This document shows, piece after piece, positions 1 to 10,500 of a stretch of 64,000 bases of DNA. This stretch comes from Acanthosepion lycidas. Its lineage: Eukaryota; Mollusca; Cephalopoda; Sepiida; Sepiidae. The translations under genes and the position numbers were made by a program. The notes beneath the pieces were generated by a model. It did not search any database, was not told the DNA's origin, and was given only the letters and a program-made list of their open reading frames with translations. The first letter of the stretch is position 1, and each line of letters begins with the position of its first letter. Where the stretch lies: positions 54,907,211 to 54,971,210 of the forward strand of contig OZ010616.1 of the NCBI GenBank assembly GCA_963932145.1, written 5' to 3'.

Positions 1-112
1 TTTTACTCTAAGCAAGTTGATAAAATTTCAAATTTGTCAATTTTAAATACAATCTGTATTAGAAAATATAAATCCTCATATGTCTTCAGAAGTCAGCACT
101 TACTCTTTCTCA

Positions 113-330
113 GTTGTTGTCAAACAAAAAAAAAAAAATGATTTCAAATGGACTGGTTTATACCCTTTTCCTGTTATCCAGGAGTTGTTGTCAAACAGAA
201 AAGGAGACAAAATAACTTCAGAAAGCCACTTTATATTGTTTTCACTTTAACCAAGAATTTTTGATAAAACAGAAGGGGGGAAAAATGACTTCAAATGGCT
301 GTTTTCTACCCTTTTCCAGGGTTCTTGCCA
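113..330. repeat. imperfect tandem repeat, about 3 x 72 bp
   Basis: Three successive units start near 113, 184 and 257. Each opens with a motif like GTTGTTGTCAAACAG, passes through a purine-rich stretch and TGACTTCAAATGG, and ends in TACCCTTTTCC. The units have diverged, the middle one most. The rest of 1-1013 is AT-rich, and I recognise no gene in it; short frames there overlap the MITE at 1014-1093. Confidence 0.6.
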
Positions 331-1013
331 GTCTTTTCTATTACTTCAAGACTGCATCATCTCTAAGAAGATTGTCCAGCATTCACCTGTCATATAGGTG
401 AACAGATAACGCATAATATTTCAGTACTGTTTTCTTTGTTTCTAATGAAGTTTTTCTATCTTGTAATACTCTGCTTAGCTTTTGGGAAGCATCTTTCGTT
501 ATCACACTTTCCGTTCTCTGTTAAAACAATTCCTAGATATTAAAATTTTTATACTTGCTTGATTTTCGTATCTCTGATTTGCAATTCGCACTTTAGATTC
601 TTCACTTTGCTAACAAATATGCATTCTATCTTACAGTTAAATTTTTAATCGTCATCACTTAAGTCAGTAACAGCCAGTTAGACACAAGGGGTAACAGGGT
701 GTCGAGATATTAGGAATAGAAATATCAGTAGGACAGTAGATAGCGATTAATATTGCACTTCAATCTCTGTACATTAAGGTTGGTTGGAAAGCATGGAGCC
801 AGAAGGTAGTACCACGAGAGGGAAGTGCGAGAAAAATGTTTAATCTAGAAGGTTCTCTGATTATCATTAAGAAGGCTTGTGAAATATCGTAACTCACAAG
901 ACATGTTGAAGGCAAGAGGGACAGAAAAAAAAAATCTAACGAGCTTTTGTAAAGGGATGACAAATCATGGCCTGAGGGCATATTTATTAAAGGACAAACA
1001 ATGCTTAGAACTA

Positions 1014-1093
1014 TTACATTGGTGCAAAAATAATGTCGTTTTCTCACATAGTAACATATGTGAGAAAACGACATTATTTTTGCACCAACCTAA
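1014..1093. mobile_element. 80-bp mariner-type palindromic MITE (MADE1-like)
   Basis: The element is flanked by TA on both sides (1012-1013 and 1094-1095), the target duplication of Tc1/mariner elements. Its ends read TTACATTGGTGCA and TGCACCAACCTAA, close to the TTAGGTTGGTGCA ends of the cecropia-group mariner MITE MADE1. The two halves are nearly perfect inverted copies around a short centre, so a transcript would form a long hairpin. Its 80-bp length matches MADE1. It has no coding capacity. A second copy lies at 29344-29429. Confidence 0.85.
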
Positions 1094-1206
1094 TATAAAG
1101 GATAAGAATTTTCAAAGAGCCTTGATGAGCCACTACGATACATTGAAGTATTCGTTATCGAATTGGTTTTTTGCTCTTTGACTTTGGTTCCACATGAAAG
1201 ATAATG

Positions 1207-1460
1207 CGTCCTCGGTATAACGATAAACATCATCCGTGTCATGAGTATGGCGATAACCTACGTCCAACAGCAAGGCCTCTGATATGGAGGTTTTGAGGAG
1301 CATGGAACCACCTCTTAATTGCTGGTGTTCCTAGGTCCACCCTAACCTGGGGTGGTAGTTATGGGCAAATAGTTAATCCACAAACTTGAGTCAAAACACT
1401 GCGAAAGTGTAAAAATAGGTTTAAATACCTGCAGTATATTTTTGGAAAAAATATTAACAA
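1207..1460 (-). repeat. dispersed GCATATCAACC/CCCAGGAC repeat, inverted partial copy
   Basis: This is a reverse-oriented copy of the dispersed family described at 33731-35492. It shows, in reverse complement, the conserved 3' half: the CCTTGCTGTTGGACGTAG motif, the AGAGGTGGTTCCATGCTCC motif and the GGGTGGACC core. The terminal CCAGGAC segment occurs twice (near 1207 and 1238). The 5' half is missing or decayed. Confidence 0.8.
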
Positions 1461-1523
1461 CAATAAATTTCCAGGTGTAGTCAGGACTACAGATTTCATT
1501 TTACTGTTCGTAAGATCTTCTAG

Positions 1524-1629
1524 GCTTACGGCCACATCACGTTGAAACACCGGTTCCTGTATGATTACCGAAGTTAAGCAACGTCAAGCCTGCTGGGTGA
1601 CCGCTTTGGAATACCAGGTGCTGTAAGTT
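1524..1629 (+). pseudogene. 5S rRNA-like relic (pseudogene or 5S-headed SINE)
   Basis: The segment opens with GCTTACGGCCACATCAC and closes with GGAATACCAGGTGCTGTAAG, matching both ends of metazoan 5S rRNA. In between are recognisable A-box-like (GAAGTTAAGCA) and C-box-like (TGGGTGACCGC) regions. About 13 bases expected between the GGGCCTG-like part and the C-box are missing, and scattered substitutions are present, so it is not a functional 5S gene. It is followed by T-rich sequence, which would fit either a 5S-derived SINE head or a retrocopy; only one copy is visible here. Confidence 0.7.
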
Positions 1630-1644
1630 TACTTTTGCTCCGTT

Positions 1645-1890
1645 TTATTTACTGTGAATTGTTATATTATCAGTGTTTTTGTTCACTTGTTTTAGTGCTT
1701 TTTTGATTCGAAATCCAAATGAGTAAATCATTTTTTGTCTGTTATTGTAGAATTGAATATATTCAAGATTGCTTTGTTTTTTATAAGGTTGTTTTGGTTT
1801 TGCTCTTTTCTTCTCAGTGTTAGGTTTTATTTATATTGTGAATTGTGTTATATTATCAGTGTTTTTGCTCATTTGTTTTTGAGCGTTTGT
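1645..1890. repeat. diverged direct duplication in AT-rich DNA
   Basis: A segment of about 60 bp containing GTGAATTG, TTATATTATCAGTGTTTTTG and TTGTTTT occurs at 1645-1702 and again at 1826-1889, with small indels. It lies directly downstream of the 5S-like relic and may be part of the same inserted unit. The sequence from 1890 to 2050 is AT-rich with nothing recognisable. Confidence 0.5.
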
Positions 1891-2049
1891 CATTGTCAAG
1901 TGGAAACTTTTTTAATATTTTATTTTTCTTAACATTTTACAACTGCTTGATCTTTTTCTTAAAAAATTCTATTTTAACTTATAAATTAAGAAGTTTATGT
2001 CAAGACAAACTAACTCAAAATAACTTTGAAACAGTAGCCTTAGCAAGAA

Positions 2050-3540
2050 AATGCATCCCTCAAAAACCAGCACCAAACAGAAGGACCCTGGTCAGACAGT
2101 AAATGCAAAGAAGAAATTAGGCTACGTAAACCAAAACATTTTCAAAATAAAATGTAAACAATCTCAGACTATTAAAACGTGTAGAAAAATAAAAATTAAA
2201 CTTCAAAACAAAAAACTTGGAAGATTACAAGAAATCATTCTCTTGGACAGAACTAGAAGACTCCATTAAAAGTTCACATAATTCAGCGAGACAAAGTCCA
2301 CTATGAATTCTTAAAACAATTCCCAAAAGAGTCATTAAAATATCTGGACAAAGGGAAAGCACCCAGAAAAATGGCAACAAACAACTGCCCTATGTATTTC
2401 TAAACCAGGAAAAGGTAATTCAAACCTTGGAAATTATAGTCCAATTTCTTGCACAGACTGTTTATGTAAAAGCAGAGAATGGTGAATAACCATTTAGCTG
2501 GGTACTTCAACAAATTAATGATTGACTTACAATGTGGCTTTTGCAAAAACAGGTGTACAATGGACTCCCTGGTTCAATTGAAGAGCTTTAAAAGGGAAAC
2601 ATTTACAAGAAAAGAGTATATGTCCACTGTATTCTTTGATTTGATATAAGCTTATGAAACTACCTGAAAATATGAGATCAAGCTAGAACTGCATGATCTC
2701 AGAGGGAAAGGTAGGCTCCCAGAATTTATTAAGAACATTCTTTTGAATAGAGCTTTTCTGGTGCACATTGGATCTGTTTTGTCTGATCAAAAAAACAAGA
2801 TGGTGTTTCACAAAAGAATATATTATCAGTCATTCTGTTCAGTATTAAAATAAAAAAAAAACATTAAAATAGAACTCACTCAAGATATTAATGGATTTAT
2901 TTGACAACATTACTATAAGTTACAGATTCCAAAATATTCATGTACCATAGAAATAAATCTGCAGATGGTCAATAATGTTTTTAGATTTTTAAATGTTAAA
3001 ACAAAATTTGTGCATTTTTGTAATAAAAAGAAACTGCATAATAATCCAAGATTGCAACTAAAAGGGACTTAAAACACATTGGTAGATGTTACAAGTTCAT
3101 GAGAATAATTCTTTACAAGAAACTAATGTTCATACCACCCCTAAAATATCTGAGAACAAAATACAGTAAAAAAAATTAGGCCTTTTGAGAGTGGTCACCC
3201 ACAAAAATTGAGAGGCAAGCTGGCAAATGTTGATCAAATTATACAGAACATTAATTTGATCCAAGCTGGAAATTTCATATAACAATCAGCAAGGAAAGCC
3301 TATTGCGAAATTCTTAAGCCAACCTTCCATGAAGTTTTGAGATTGACACATTTAGAACATCTGTAGAAAGTTTGTATACAGAAGCAAATGAACATGCAAG
3401 AAAACTTTGACGGATCAAACTAACCCTACCATATTATATAAAACTAAAAGCAAGCCCTTCTGATCCAGGATAAAATATCAGATTGAAGCAAAATACAGAA
3501 ATCTCTTAAAACAAAAGAAAGCTATATAAAAACTTAACTC
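2050..3540 (+). pseudogene. decayed Jockey-type non-LTR retrotransposon (RT region)
   Basis: Conceptual translation in shifting frames shows the RT signature order of Jockey-type LINEs: a lysine-rich stretch (2050-2270); a segment like ALCISKPGKGN...NLGNYSPIS (2380-2440), which corresponds to the conserved 'KPGKDxxxxxxYRPIS' block; CGF-type and FFDL motifs (2540-2650; motif A is FDL followed by a stop); and further similarity through the thumb region near 3050-3100. Stops and frameshifts occur every few tens of codons, so it encodes nothing functional. There is no intact endonuclease and no clear 3' tail. Family level is fairly sure; the exact clade is an inference. Confidence 0.7.
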
Positions 3541-4528
3541 ATAAAAAAAAGCATAAATACCTTTATGTACAATTCATAATGCAATCATAGTAGTACACCA
3601 CCTTGGACCATATAAATCTAACACCTTCGCCCCGGCCCCTCAATCTCCGGTGTCTTACTCTCTGTGTTGAGGTGTCTACTCGGCCCTAACCGAACTAAAG
3701 GGAGTGGCCATAGGTCCCCTGAGCATCCGTAGATTATTCGACCAGTCCACTGGTTTAATCCTGCTTTCTGCCCACGTTGTGATTTGTTTGATCCAGAAAG
3801 CAGAAGTGATGTTCATCTATTCACGGTCGACTGAAGATGTAGACATGGCTGGGGAGTTTGTGCTAAGAAATTTAGAATGCAGCAAAAAAAAAAAAATTAT
3901 ATCTGCAGAAAGCTGGACAAATATCGATTTAATGGTTGAATTGCTAATGTCTTTTATATAGCAGAAAAGAATGGTAGAGAAAAGAAACGGGTTACAGAAA
4001 AGTAAAAAAAAAACCCTACTACACTGGATTCTAGACACACAGAGAGTGTATGTGATTATCTTGTTGTTAAATCGTCTCAGAAAAATATATGACTCTTGCG
4101 ATGGATGGATAAAGATTTCTGTGTGGGGCTTAAAGTTATACTGGCGTTCCTCCTCCCAACACTTGCCCAGGCCAATTCTCTCTTCTCTCTTCAAGAATTT
4201 TCTCCAGTCTTCCTTTTACAGCATAACTACATGTTTATATAGATAAACCTCGGCCCTACTACTTCGTACACGATTATCACGGGATTTTGTCTGCTTCAAC
4301 CAAAATCATGTGAATTCCAAAGTTCCTTCTAACTTACTCAGCTCTATTTCAATTTTTAATCGATAAAAATTAATTTGACTATTTCCATTGTATCCTGATG
4401 ACCCAGATTCAATGGGTACAACTTCTACCGTAGATCAGATTTCCTCATCAGTAAACAAAATGCTCTGATTTAATTTTTCTGTTCAAATTTACTCCAATTT
4501 CACTAAAAAAATATACGTGTGCGTGTGT
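3541..4528. other. unassigned region
   Basis: I recognise no gene here. The stretch 3630-3860 is less AT-rich than its surroundings and could be the decayed 3' part of the LINE upstream, because a Cys-His-like pattern can be read near 3765-3800; this is weak. Short frames at 3704-3961, 3817-4194 and 3971-4246 overlap one another on opposite strands and show no family motif. Confidence 0.4.
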
Positions 4529-4534
4529 CCCAGA

Positions 4535-4568
<34 letters not shown>

Positions 4569-4571
4569 GTC
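4529..4571. repeat. (CT)n microsatellite
   Basis: About 15 CT dinucleotides followed by CTGTCTCTGTC interruptions. It lies just before a perfect 20-bp palindrome at 4594-4613. Confidence 0.9.
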
Positions 4572-4593
4572 ACATTTCCTCCCCTACCCATCT

Positions 4594-4613
4594 GTCATTT
4601 ACTAGTAAATGAC
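4594..4613. repeat. perfect 20-bp palindrome
   Basis: The sequence around the central ACTAGT is perfectly self-complementary over 20 bases. No transposon ends are evident around it. Function unknown; chance is possible in AT-rich DNA. Confidence 0.6.
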
Positions 4614-4991
4614 AAACGAGCTTTTATATCAGCAAAATATGAGAATACCCAGTCCAACATGCTTCTTACTAGGGGGCTACTTAAACATGTCTCTTCCAGC
4701 ATGCAATGGTAGAGTTGTCAGTTCTTCTTAGGGCTCATTATGCCCATTTACATTTTCATTGTCCTTACGATACATATGTACATGCAACTTCCGGTTAAAG
4801 TTCACTGTTTTGGTATTCTCATGCAATAGAACCTTTTCACATAGTTCACTAGTTCGAATGTTCTTTCCTTTTTTTTCTTTTTTTTTTTTTGAGTTCGCAA
4901 CACTCCTTACCAATTATTTCAGTCTCATTACTAAAAATAAAAAAGAATTCGATTTATTTCGTAAATCTATCCCTCCGATTTTGCCTCGCCT

Positions 4992-5198
4992 TCACAACAG
5001 GCTTTGTAGAATCTTTTGTTGGTTCCGGTCCTTCCACAACAATCGTGGACTCTTCTTCAATATCAGGTGTCCCAATACACTCAGGTCGGACCTACCTTGG
5101 TAAAGTGCACTAACTGGAATCCCTCCTTCACTCATGCACTCCTGTGCCAGTTTATTCTGACCGGTCAACAACACCGCTGCCTCTTCAACCACGACCAA
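4992..5198 (-). pseudogene. frame downstream of and overlapping the envelope C-terminus
   Basis: A 68-residue open stretch lies on the minus strand just past the envelope membrane anchor. It overlaps the end of the envelope frame at 5165-5198. It could be a remnant of a longer cytoplasmic tail or simply the 3' non-coding part of the provirus. I recognise no domain. Confidence 0.3.
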
Positions 5199-5692
5199 AC
5201 CAGCAAGGTCACGACTATCATTAGTATAATTCCCACAACGGTCGGCCAGGTTATTATAGCAACCAAATTCTCTCTCCAGCCCGAATTCAGCGTACCTATC
5301 CTATCTAACTCCGACTTCAACCATCCAAGATCAATCTTATCGATTGGCTTTAACAACGCTGGCATCTTTTCTAGCGACATCTTAGGAATCTCTCTTACAA
5401 TGGGTTCCCACAATTCCGTCCATCCACTGGTATTCGTTCCTACCAGCTCTAACAAAGCCTCATTCTCTTCAAACTTCTCTTCTGCTTGGTAGTAGGGAGG
5501 TAAAGAGATAGATGGACCATGAGCTCCACAACCAATGGGTAGCTCTACAAAAAACAAAGGGGGAATAACTCTTATCGTAGTGGTGAGCTTCCCTTCACAC
5601 ACCTTAGATAATTCGATCTCTTCTTGTGTGGCCACCGCCCAAATTCCGTCAGAGACACTGGTGGCTTTAGGTAACATTACACTAGCCAACAT
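5165..5692 (-). pseudogene. env: envelope fragment 4: C-terminal ectodomain and membrane anchor
   Basis: This 175-residue frame is the C-terminal part of a class I fusion-type envelope of the baculovirus F/errantivirus Env family. It has cysteines with a hydrophobic PPLFFVELPIGCG-like segment in the first third, an acidic helical region, and near residues 143-168 a strongly hydrophobic stretch (VVGIILMIVVTLLVW) followed by the basic-Cys tail KRQRCC. That is a membrane anchor with a short cytoplasmic tail. It overlaps the upstream envelope frame by a few bases in another frame, so a frame change separates it from fragment 3. Family assignment rests on gene order plus these features. Confidence 0.75.
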
Positions 5693-6035
5693 TTCTTACC
5701 TGACAATGATCTCTAATTCCCTTCTTATTTTTCTTAAATAAATCTAGTACACACAGATTATGACTACCTGTCACGTAAATTGGATTTACAGACCCACAGG
5801 TACCTAAGGCATCATTCTTGCATTTTCCCGCTACTCCCTTTGTTAATAGCATACACTCTGTCCTGACTAGGTTTAGGGCAACAAATTCCGTCTCTACCTT
5901 GTACCTAGCCACCACTCCTATCTTCGGCCTTGGTTTTAGATAGGGAAGGGTAAGATTCATCACCTGATAAATTTCAAAGGTACTATCTCTGTCCAGTAAT
6001 GGAACCGGCACTAGCAATTTGTCATCTTCCAACAA
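5682..6035 (-). pseudogene. env: envelope fragment 3: central ectodomain
   Basis: A 117-residue frame with a pattern typical of the middle of F-like envelopes: a hydrophobic LLVPVPLLD block, an IYQVMNLTLPY-like block and spaced cysteines (CMLL, CKNDALGTCG, NLCVLD). It is separated from fragment 2 by about 50 bases containing stops, and its 3' end overlaps fragment 4 in a different frame. The parts were clearly one gene once. Confidence 0.7.
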
Positions 6036-6086
6036 GGTTGCTATAATACCTCCATAACTGCTGGGTAATCTAAGATGATGGGGTAG

Positions 6087-6518
6087 TTAAGCTTGTATCT
6101 CCAGTAGTACTTCGCTTAATCGTTCTGGAGTTATTATACTCGGAGACAGATGCCCCAGAAACAGTATGTCTAATTGTGCTCTCGCATGCTCTAACAACAC
6201 CGTTAAAGAGTGACTTGTTTGACGTACCTTACTCATTACAGCTAATAATTGAAAATACCTTTGCAAAACCCCCTCTAATTTCCGTAATTCAGTTATTACA
6301 GACGTGGTTACATTTATCACTTCTTTTCTAAAAACCTGTAGGTGAGAAATCAACCAATTGATACTACCTCTATTCTTAACCAATTCCAGCCTAGTAACAT
6401 TAAGTATAGATATGCTCTCTCTAACTGACTGAGCCATTGCTTGTTGTCTCTGTTCTACCACCTTTAATTTCCTCTTAATTACTCTCACTTCGTCTTCGGA
6501 GACTGTACCAAACAACAC
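6087..6518 (-). pseudogene. env: envelope fragment 2: post-cleavage helical region of an F-like fusion protein
   Basis: A 143-residue frame opens with LFGTVSEDEV, a motif that in baculovirus F-like and errantivirus envelopes lies just after the fusion peptide. A long heptad-like helical region follows (VEQRQQAMAQSVRESI...), then conserved ITPERLSEVL near the end. Asn-X-Ser/Thr sites are present. A stop and a frame change lie immediately upstream, where the cleavage site and fusion peptide would be, so the protein is broken at a critical point. Confidence 0.75.
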
Positions 6519-6572
6519 GCTTAATGCCTTTCACATTATAGGTAATACTGCCCTTTTTTGCATGGTCCGTAA

Positions 6573-6938
6573 CTAATTTATTCCTTCCAAATAGTAACTC
6601 ATATCCTTCCATTGTCTCTCAAGTATTAGGGATTCCTGAGCTAAGGGGTATAATATACGGTGGTATTCCGGAGTCTGTAAATAGTCTCCGGCGACTTGTG
6701 TCCTGGCAGTATCTATTTTGTCCACTTCGGTCTTCAGCTTACCCAGTAACTTCTCATACGGTTGCAGGTCTATCACCAAAGTTATCAACCACTTTGATCT
6801 AGTTATAATCACTTCGCTAGTCTTCTTAAATACAGTGTGTTCCCGGGTATTAGCTACCACAACTAGCATCGTCAGTACCACGAGCCTCCCCTCGTCCATG
6901 TCTGCAAGGAGATAGAGAGAATAATTCGTCTTACTCAA
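6573..6938 (-). pseudogene. env: envelope fragment 1: N-terminal region
   Basis: A 121-residue frame. A hydrophobic stretch near residues 18-29 (LVVLTMLVVVA) could be a signal peptide or its remnant. It is followed by a segment resembling the N-terminal part of errantivirus-type envelopes (TRSKWLITLVIDLQPYE). The start chosen is the first Met in the frame; a few upstream residues may be extraneous. It ends at a stop before the fusion-peptide region. It lies downstream of the pol tail at 7104-7262, as expected for env. Confidence 0.7.
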
Positions 6939-7103
6939 TCATTCTCTTATTGTTTTATCTTAGAGCGATACCTCAAGCACCGACCCACATCACCACCAGC
7001 GCCGTGCATGCATGGGGCCCGTCCACACAGTTCACCAGCACTGATGATAAAAGCACAGTTAGTCCCAGACCGTCATTCATTCACCACAGCCACTGTACTG
7101 GTT
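6939..7103. other. spacer between envelope and pol tail of the old provirus
   Basis: Minus-strand sequence between the end of the pol-tail frame and the first envelope frame. No protein recognised; in related elements this interval carries the splice acceptor for env mRNA, but I cannot support a specific site. Confidence 0.3.
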
Positions 7104-7262
7104 TCAATAAATCTTTGGGCTCGGGTAGCAACGCCCCCACTTAAGTTTTAGTGGTAATTCCTCATTAACACTAGGTGCTTTTTCACCCCACAATTTACTC
7201 TGCAATTGAGCTAACGGAATTTCATCTTCTTCTTCCCATTCACTCAGTTCTTCGTCTTCCCT
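7104..7262 (-). pseudogene. C-terminal tail of pol, half downstream of the nested Gypsy
   Basis: The minus-strand frame ending at 7104 contains an acidic segment (EDEELSEWEEEDE) that continues, in the same codon phase, the acidic tail found at 12529-12798. The open frame extends upstream into the LTR at 7263-7570, but that part belongs to the inserted element. Together the halves form the low-complexity acidic C-terminus after integrase, with no known domain. Confidence 0.65.
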
Positions 7263-7570
7263 AATCACGTGATCAAGATAAACACTCAGTTGTGGAGCAA
7301 GCTGAGGTAAAGAGTAATCCAACCTTGAGGAAGAGAGCTATTTATGGTGCAATGGAGCATCTCATTGTGCTAAAGTGGGACAGTCCATTGCTTGGGCTGT
7401 GATTGGCTGCTGGTACCTGAGTGGAGGTATTTCTATATAAATACCAGCTTGATTCAGTTAGTTTGCAGGGTTTGTATTAAGTTACAACCTCCTTTATTTT
7501 TGTCTGCCAGCTGGACGCTAGCTGGGACTCTTACACCGGTAAGTGCTGTTTATTGTCTTGTTATTCTACA
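7263..7570 (-). repeat. 3' LTR of the intact nested Gypsy (308 bp)
   Basis: By direct reading it appears identical to 12221-12528 over all 308 bases. In the element's sense (minus strand) it starts TGTAGAATAAC, preceded by a purine tract. It contains an AATAAA signal (CAAAAATAAAGGAGG) and a TATA-like palindromic stretch around GGTATTTATATAG. The polyprotein stop codon lies inside it (7561-7563). Confidence 0.9.
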
Positions 7571-10500
7571 TCTCCTTCCCCCCCATCGCGTGTCGGTAGT
7601 GGCCTTTGGGGAGGGATGAGTTCCTTTAAACCTGGCTGGTTGTGTGGAAGTAGTCTGGACAATGCCCGAGGGGGTTTTGTCCGTGTTATTGTAGACGGCT
7701 GTGCAGTGTTTGATGTTATTCCAGCGTCGAATGTTTGTGGCACTGGTGTAGGGGTATCGGGTAAGGCACTAGGTTTTGGAACTGGGATTGTTGGTGTATC
7801 CAGTTTCCTGAGAAATCGGCGATTTCGTAAGGTAATTCTACCTGATCCGTCAATTCTGATACGGTATTGGTGGTTGGGGAGGGTTTCAATGACCTGACCT
7901 GTTGTGTCCCATCGGCGGGTTGTTGGTCGTTGTAGTGCCACTATTTGTCCTTTTTGAAGGGGATTTAAGGTGTGTGCTGTTCTGTTGTATTGCTCTATGA
8001 GACGAGCGTTCCGCCGGGACAGACTTAACTCGCGATTTTGGGCTGCGGTTATCCAATTCGCGTGTGGCTTATAGAGTGTGGGGTGGGATGGTATGTAGTC
8101 ACGTAGTCGGCGGTGGAGTAGTAGTTGAGCAGGGGATAGCCCAATGTTTTGAATGGGCGTATTCCTGTATTGGAGGATGGCTCTTGCTGCACGGTTATTG
8201 TCCAATGATCCTTGTGCTCCTGTGTTGCCATTTACGATTCTCTTGGCCGTTTTGACAGCGAGCTCTGCACGACCATTGGATTGTGGGTAACCAGCAGATG
8301 ATAACCTGTGTTTAACAGCCCAGTCTTTTAAAAATTGCTTGAATGGAAGAGATGTGAAGGGTGGCCCACCATCACTGCTGAGTTCCTCAGGAGCGCCGTA
8401 GGTTTGAAATATGTCCCGGCAAATCGAAATAATTCTTGAGGCAGTTGCTTCTCCGTGGCTCAAGTGGTATAGATTCAGCCAGCCTGTTAACCTGTCAGCG
8501 CATGCTAAGTAACCATGGTTCCCAACATGGAAGATGTCCATGACGATTTGCTGAAATGGCCAATCAGGAGATGGTGTCAGATTGATTGGCTCTTTTGGTT
8601 GACTCGGGGCATTTTTTGAGCAAAACGTACAACCTGCTCTAATGTTACGAATTGAAGCATTCATCCCGGGCCAATAAACAGATTCATTGGCACAAGCCTT
8701 CATGCCAACTTCACCTTGGTGTGCAGAATGTAGGCTATGTAATACTTTTGCGCGTTGTGAGGTGGGGATAACAATTCTTTGATCTAAGAGCACTAATCCG
8801 TCGTCAACACTTAGGCGGTGCCTCACTTCCCAGTATTCACGGATTTCAGGTGCAGTGAGGATGCGCGTCCTTTGGAATCCATTTTGTATTACTTCAATTA
8901 ATTTTTTGTACTGCGGGTCGCTGTGTCCCGCCGCACGGATAACGTTTGGTGAGATGAGCTCCAGGTTGTCGTTTGCACCGAATGTTGCTAATAGGGTTGT
9001 TGTTTTGACCCAGTCATCCATGTTGTCAGACTCTATGATGTCTGATTGAGAGGGTTCAGCAGTGAATACATTTAGGAGTGCTTGTGATATGTCTGCTGGG
9101 TTACGTGAGACAGCATCAGAGGCTCTGTGCCATTTCCCAGGGCAGTACTGAATGGTGAATCTGTACCTGAGTGTTTTCTCCTTTAACCTGAATAATCGGG
9201 GGTTTTGGATTTTACTAAGGTCTCTATCTCCGAATAATCCTTTTAGTGGTTCATGATCTGTAACCACTATGAGATTCGGGCAACCCATTACAAAAATGCG
9301 ACACTTTTCCAATGCCCATGCAATTGCTGCTGCCTCGCCTTCAATAGGTGCATATCTGCGTTCAGCATCAATGCAGAATCTGCTACCAGCAAATATCAGG
9401 CGCCAACCTTCAGGGCAGCAAACTGGAGCTTTGTCAGTGGTGCATGAGCAATACTTCTGTAGAAGTAGGAAGCCCATTCCTTCTTTGCTCCAATCTGGGG
9501 CAAGGCAGGTTATTCGTTCTTTTTGAAATGTTGCAATGCCTTTTCGGACTAAGTCAACTATTACCTTCTTTGACTGCTGAAATGCATCCTCGAGGCTTTT
9601 ATTCCATGTAAAGTGAGAGTCTCGTTTTACAAGATCACGAAATGGAAGCATGACTGGGCTCAGTGAGTATGCCCAAGCGACTTGGTTGACCAGACCAAAC
9701 CATGATCTGGCATCGGTGAGCGTTTTTGGTATTGGGAAGCTTAATATTGCCTCCAGCATGGATTTAGAAGGGGTTACACCAGAGGATGTTATCTGGAGGC
9801 CACCAAACTGCACTGTGTCTTGGCAAAATTGGAATTTTTCCGTATTTAGTATGATGCCGTTTTTTGCACAATGAAGGAGGAAATCGAAGGTGTGAAAAAA
9901 GGCTCCTTCAATGTCAGAGTCATAGAGTAGGGTGTCATCTACGATTTTTACTTTGCGGGGGATGTCTTTTATTACTTCATCATACCTTCGGGTGTAGGCA
10001 TCTCCAGATGCTAGGTAACCTTGTGGCATCCTCAGGTACATGAACCTTCCCCATTCTGTAATGAAGGTGGTGAGTGGCTGGGACTCTTTATCTAAGGGGA
10101 TGGAGTGATATCCATCAACAGCATCCAACACCGTTTTCTTTTGTTTAGGTGGCACTTGCAGTGCTAGCTGAAATGGTGACCCTGTATGGTGTGTTTCCCG
10201 TTTGCACTGTGAATTCAGGTGTTGGTAGTCTATGGTTCTTCGTGGTTTGCCATTTTTCTTGGCAGTAATTACCATAGTGCTACACCAATCAGTGGGCATG
10301 CCGACGGGTACTGGGGTTATGATGCCCCTTTTCACATCTTCCCAAAGGGCCTGTCTTACGGGCTCTTTGAAGTGAAAAGGCACAGGAATTGGGTTATGTC
10401 TGGCTTTGGGGACTGCTCCTTCTTTGAGGTGTATATGTGCATTGGGGCCAGACATTGGTGGGAATTCACCATTGTTCTTGAACGCCGTTTCGGCGAATTG

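Noticed and set aside
760-1181. Overlapping 100-residue frames on both strands
   Set aside because: They run through the palindromic MITE at 1014-1093 and share no motif with known proteins.
4500-5100. 3' LTR of the old env-bearing provirus
   Set aside because: I looked for a segment repeated near 20.9-21.1 kb and found none; the 5' side is truncated, so no LTR can be supported.
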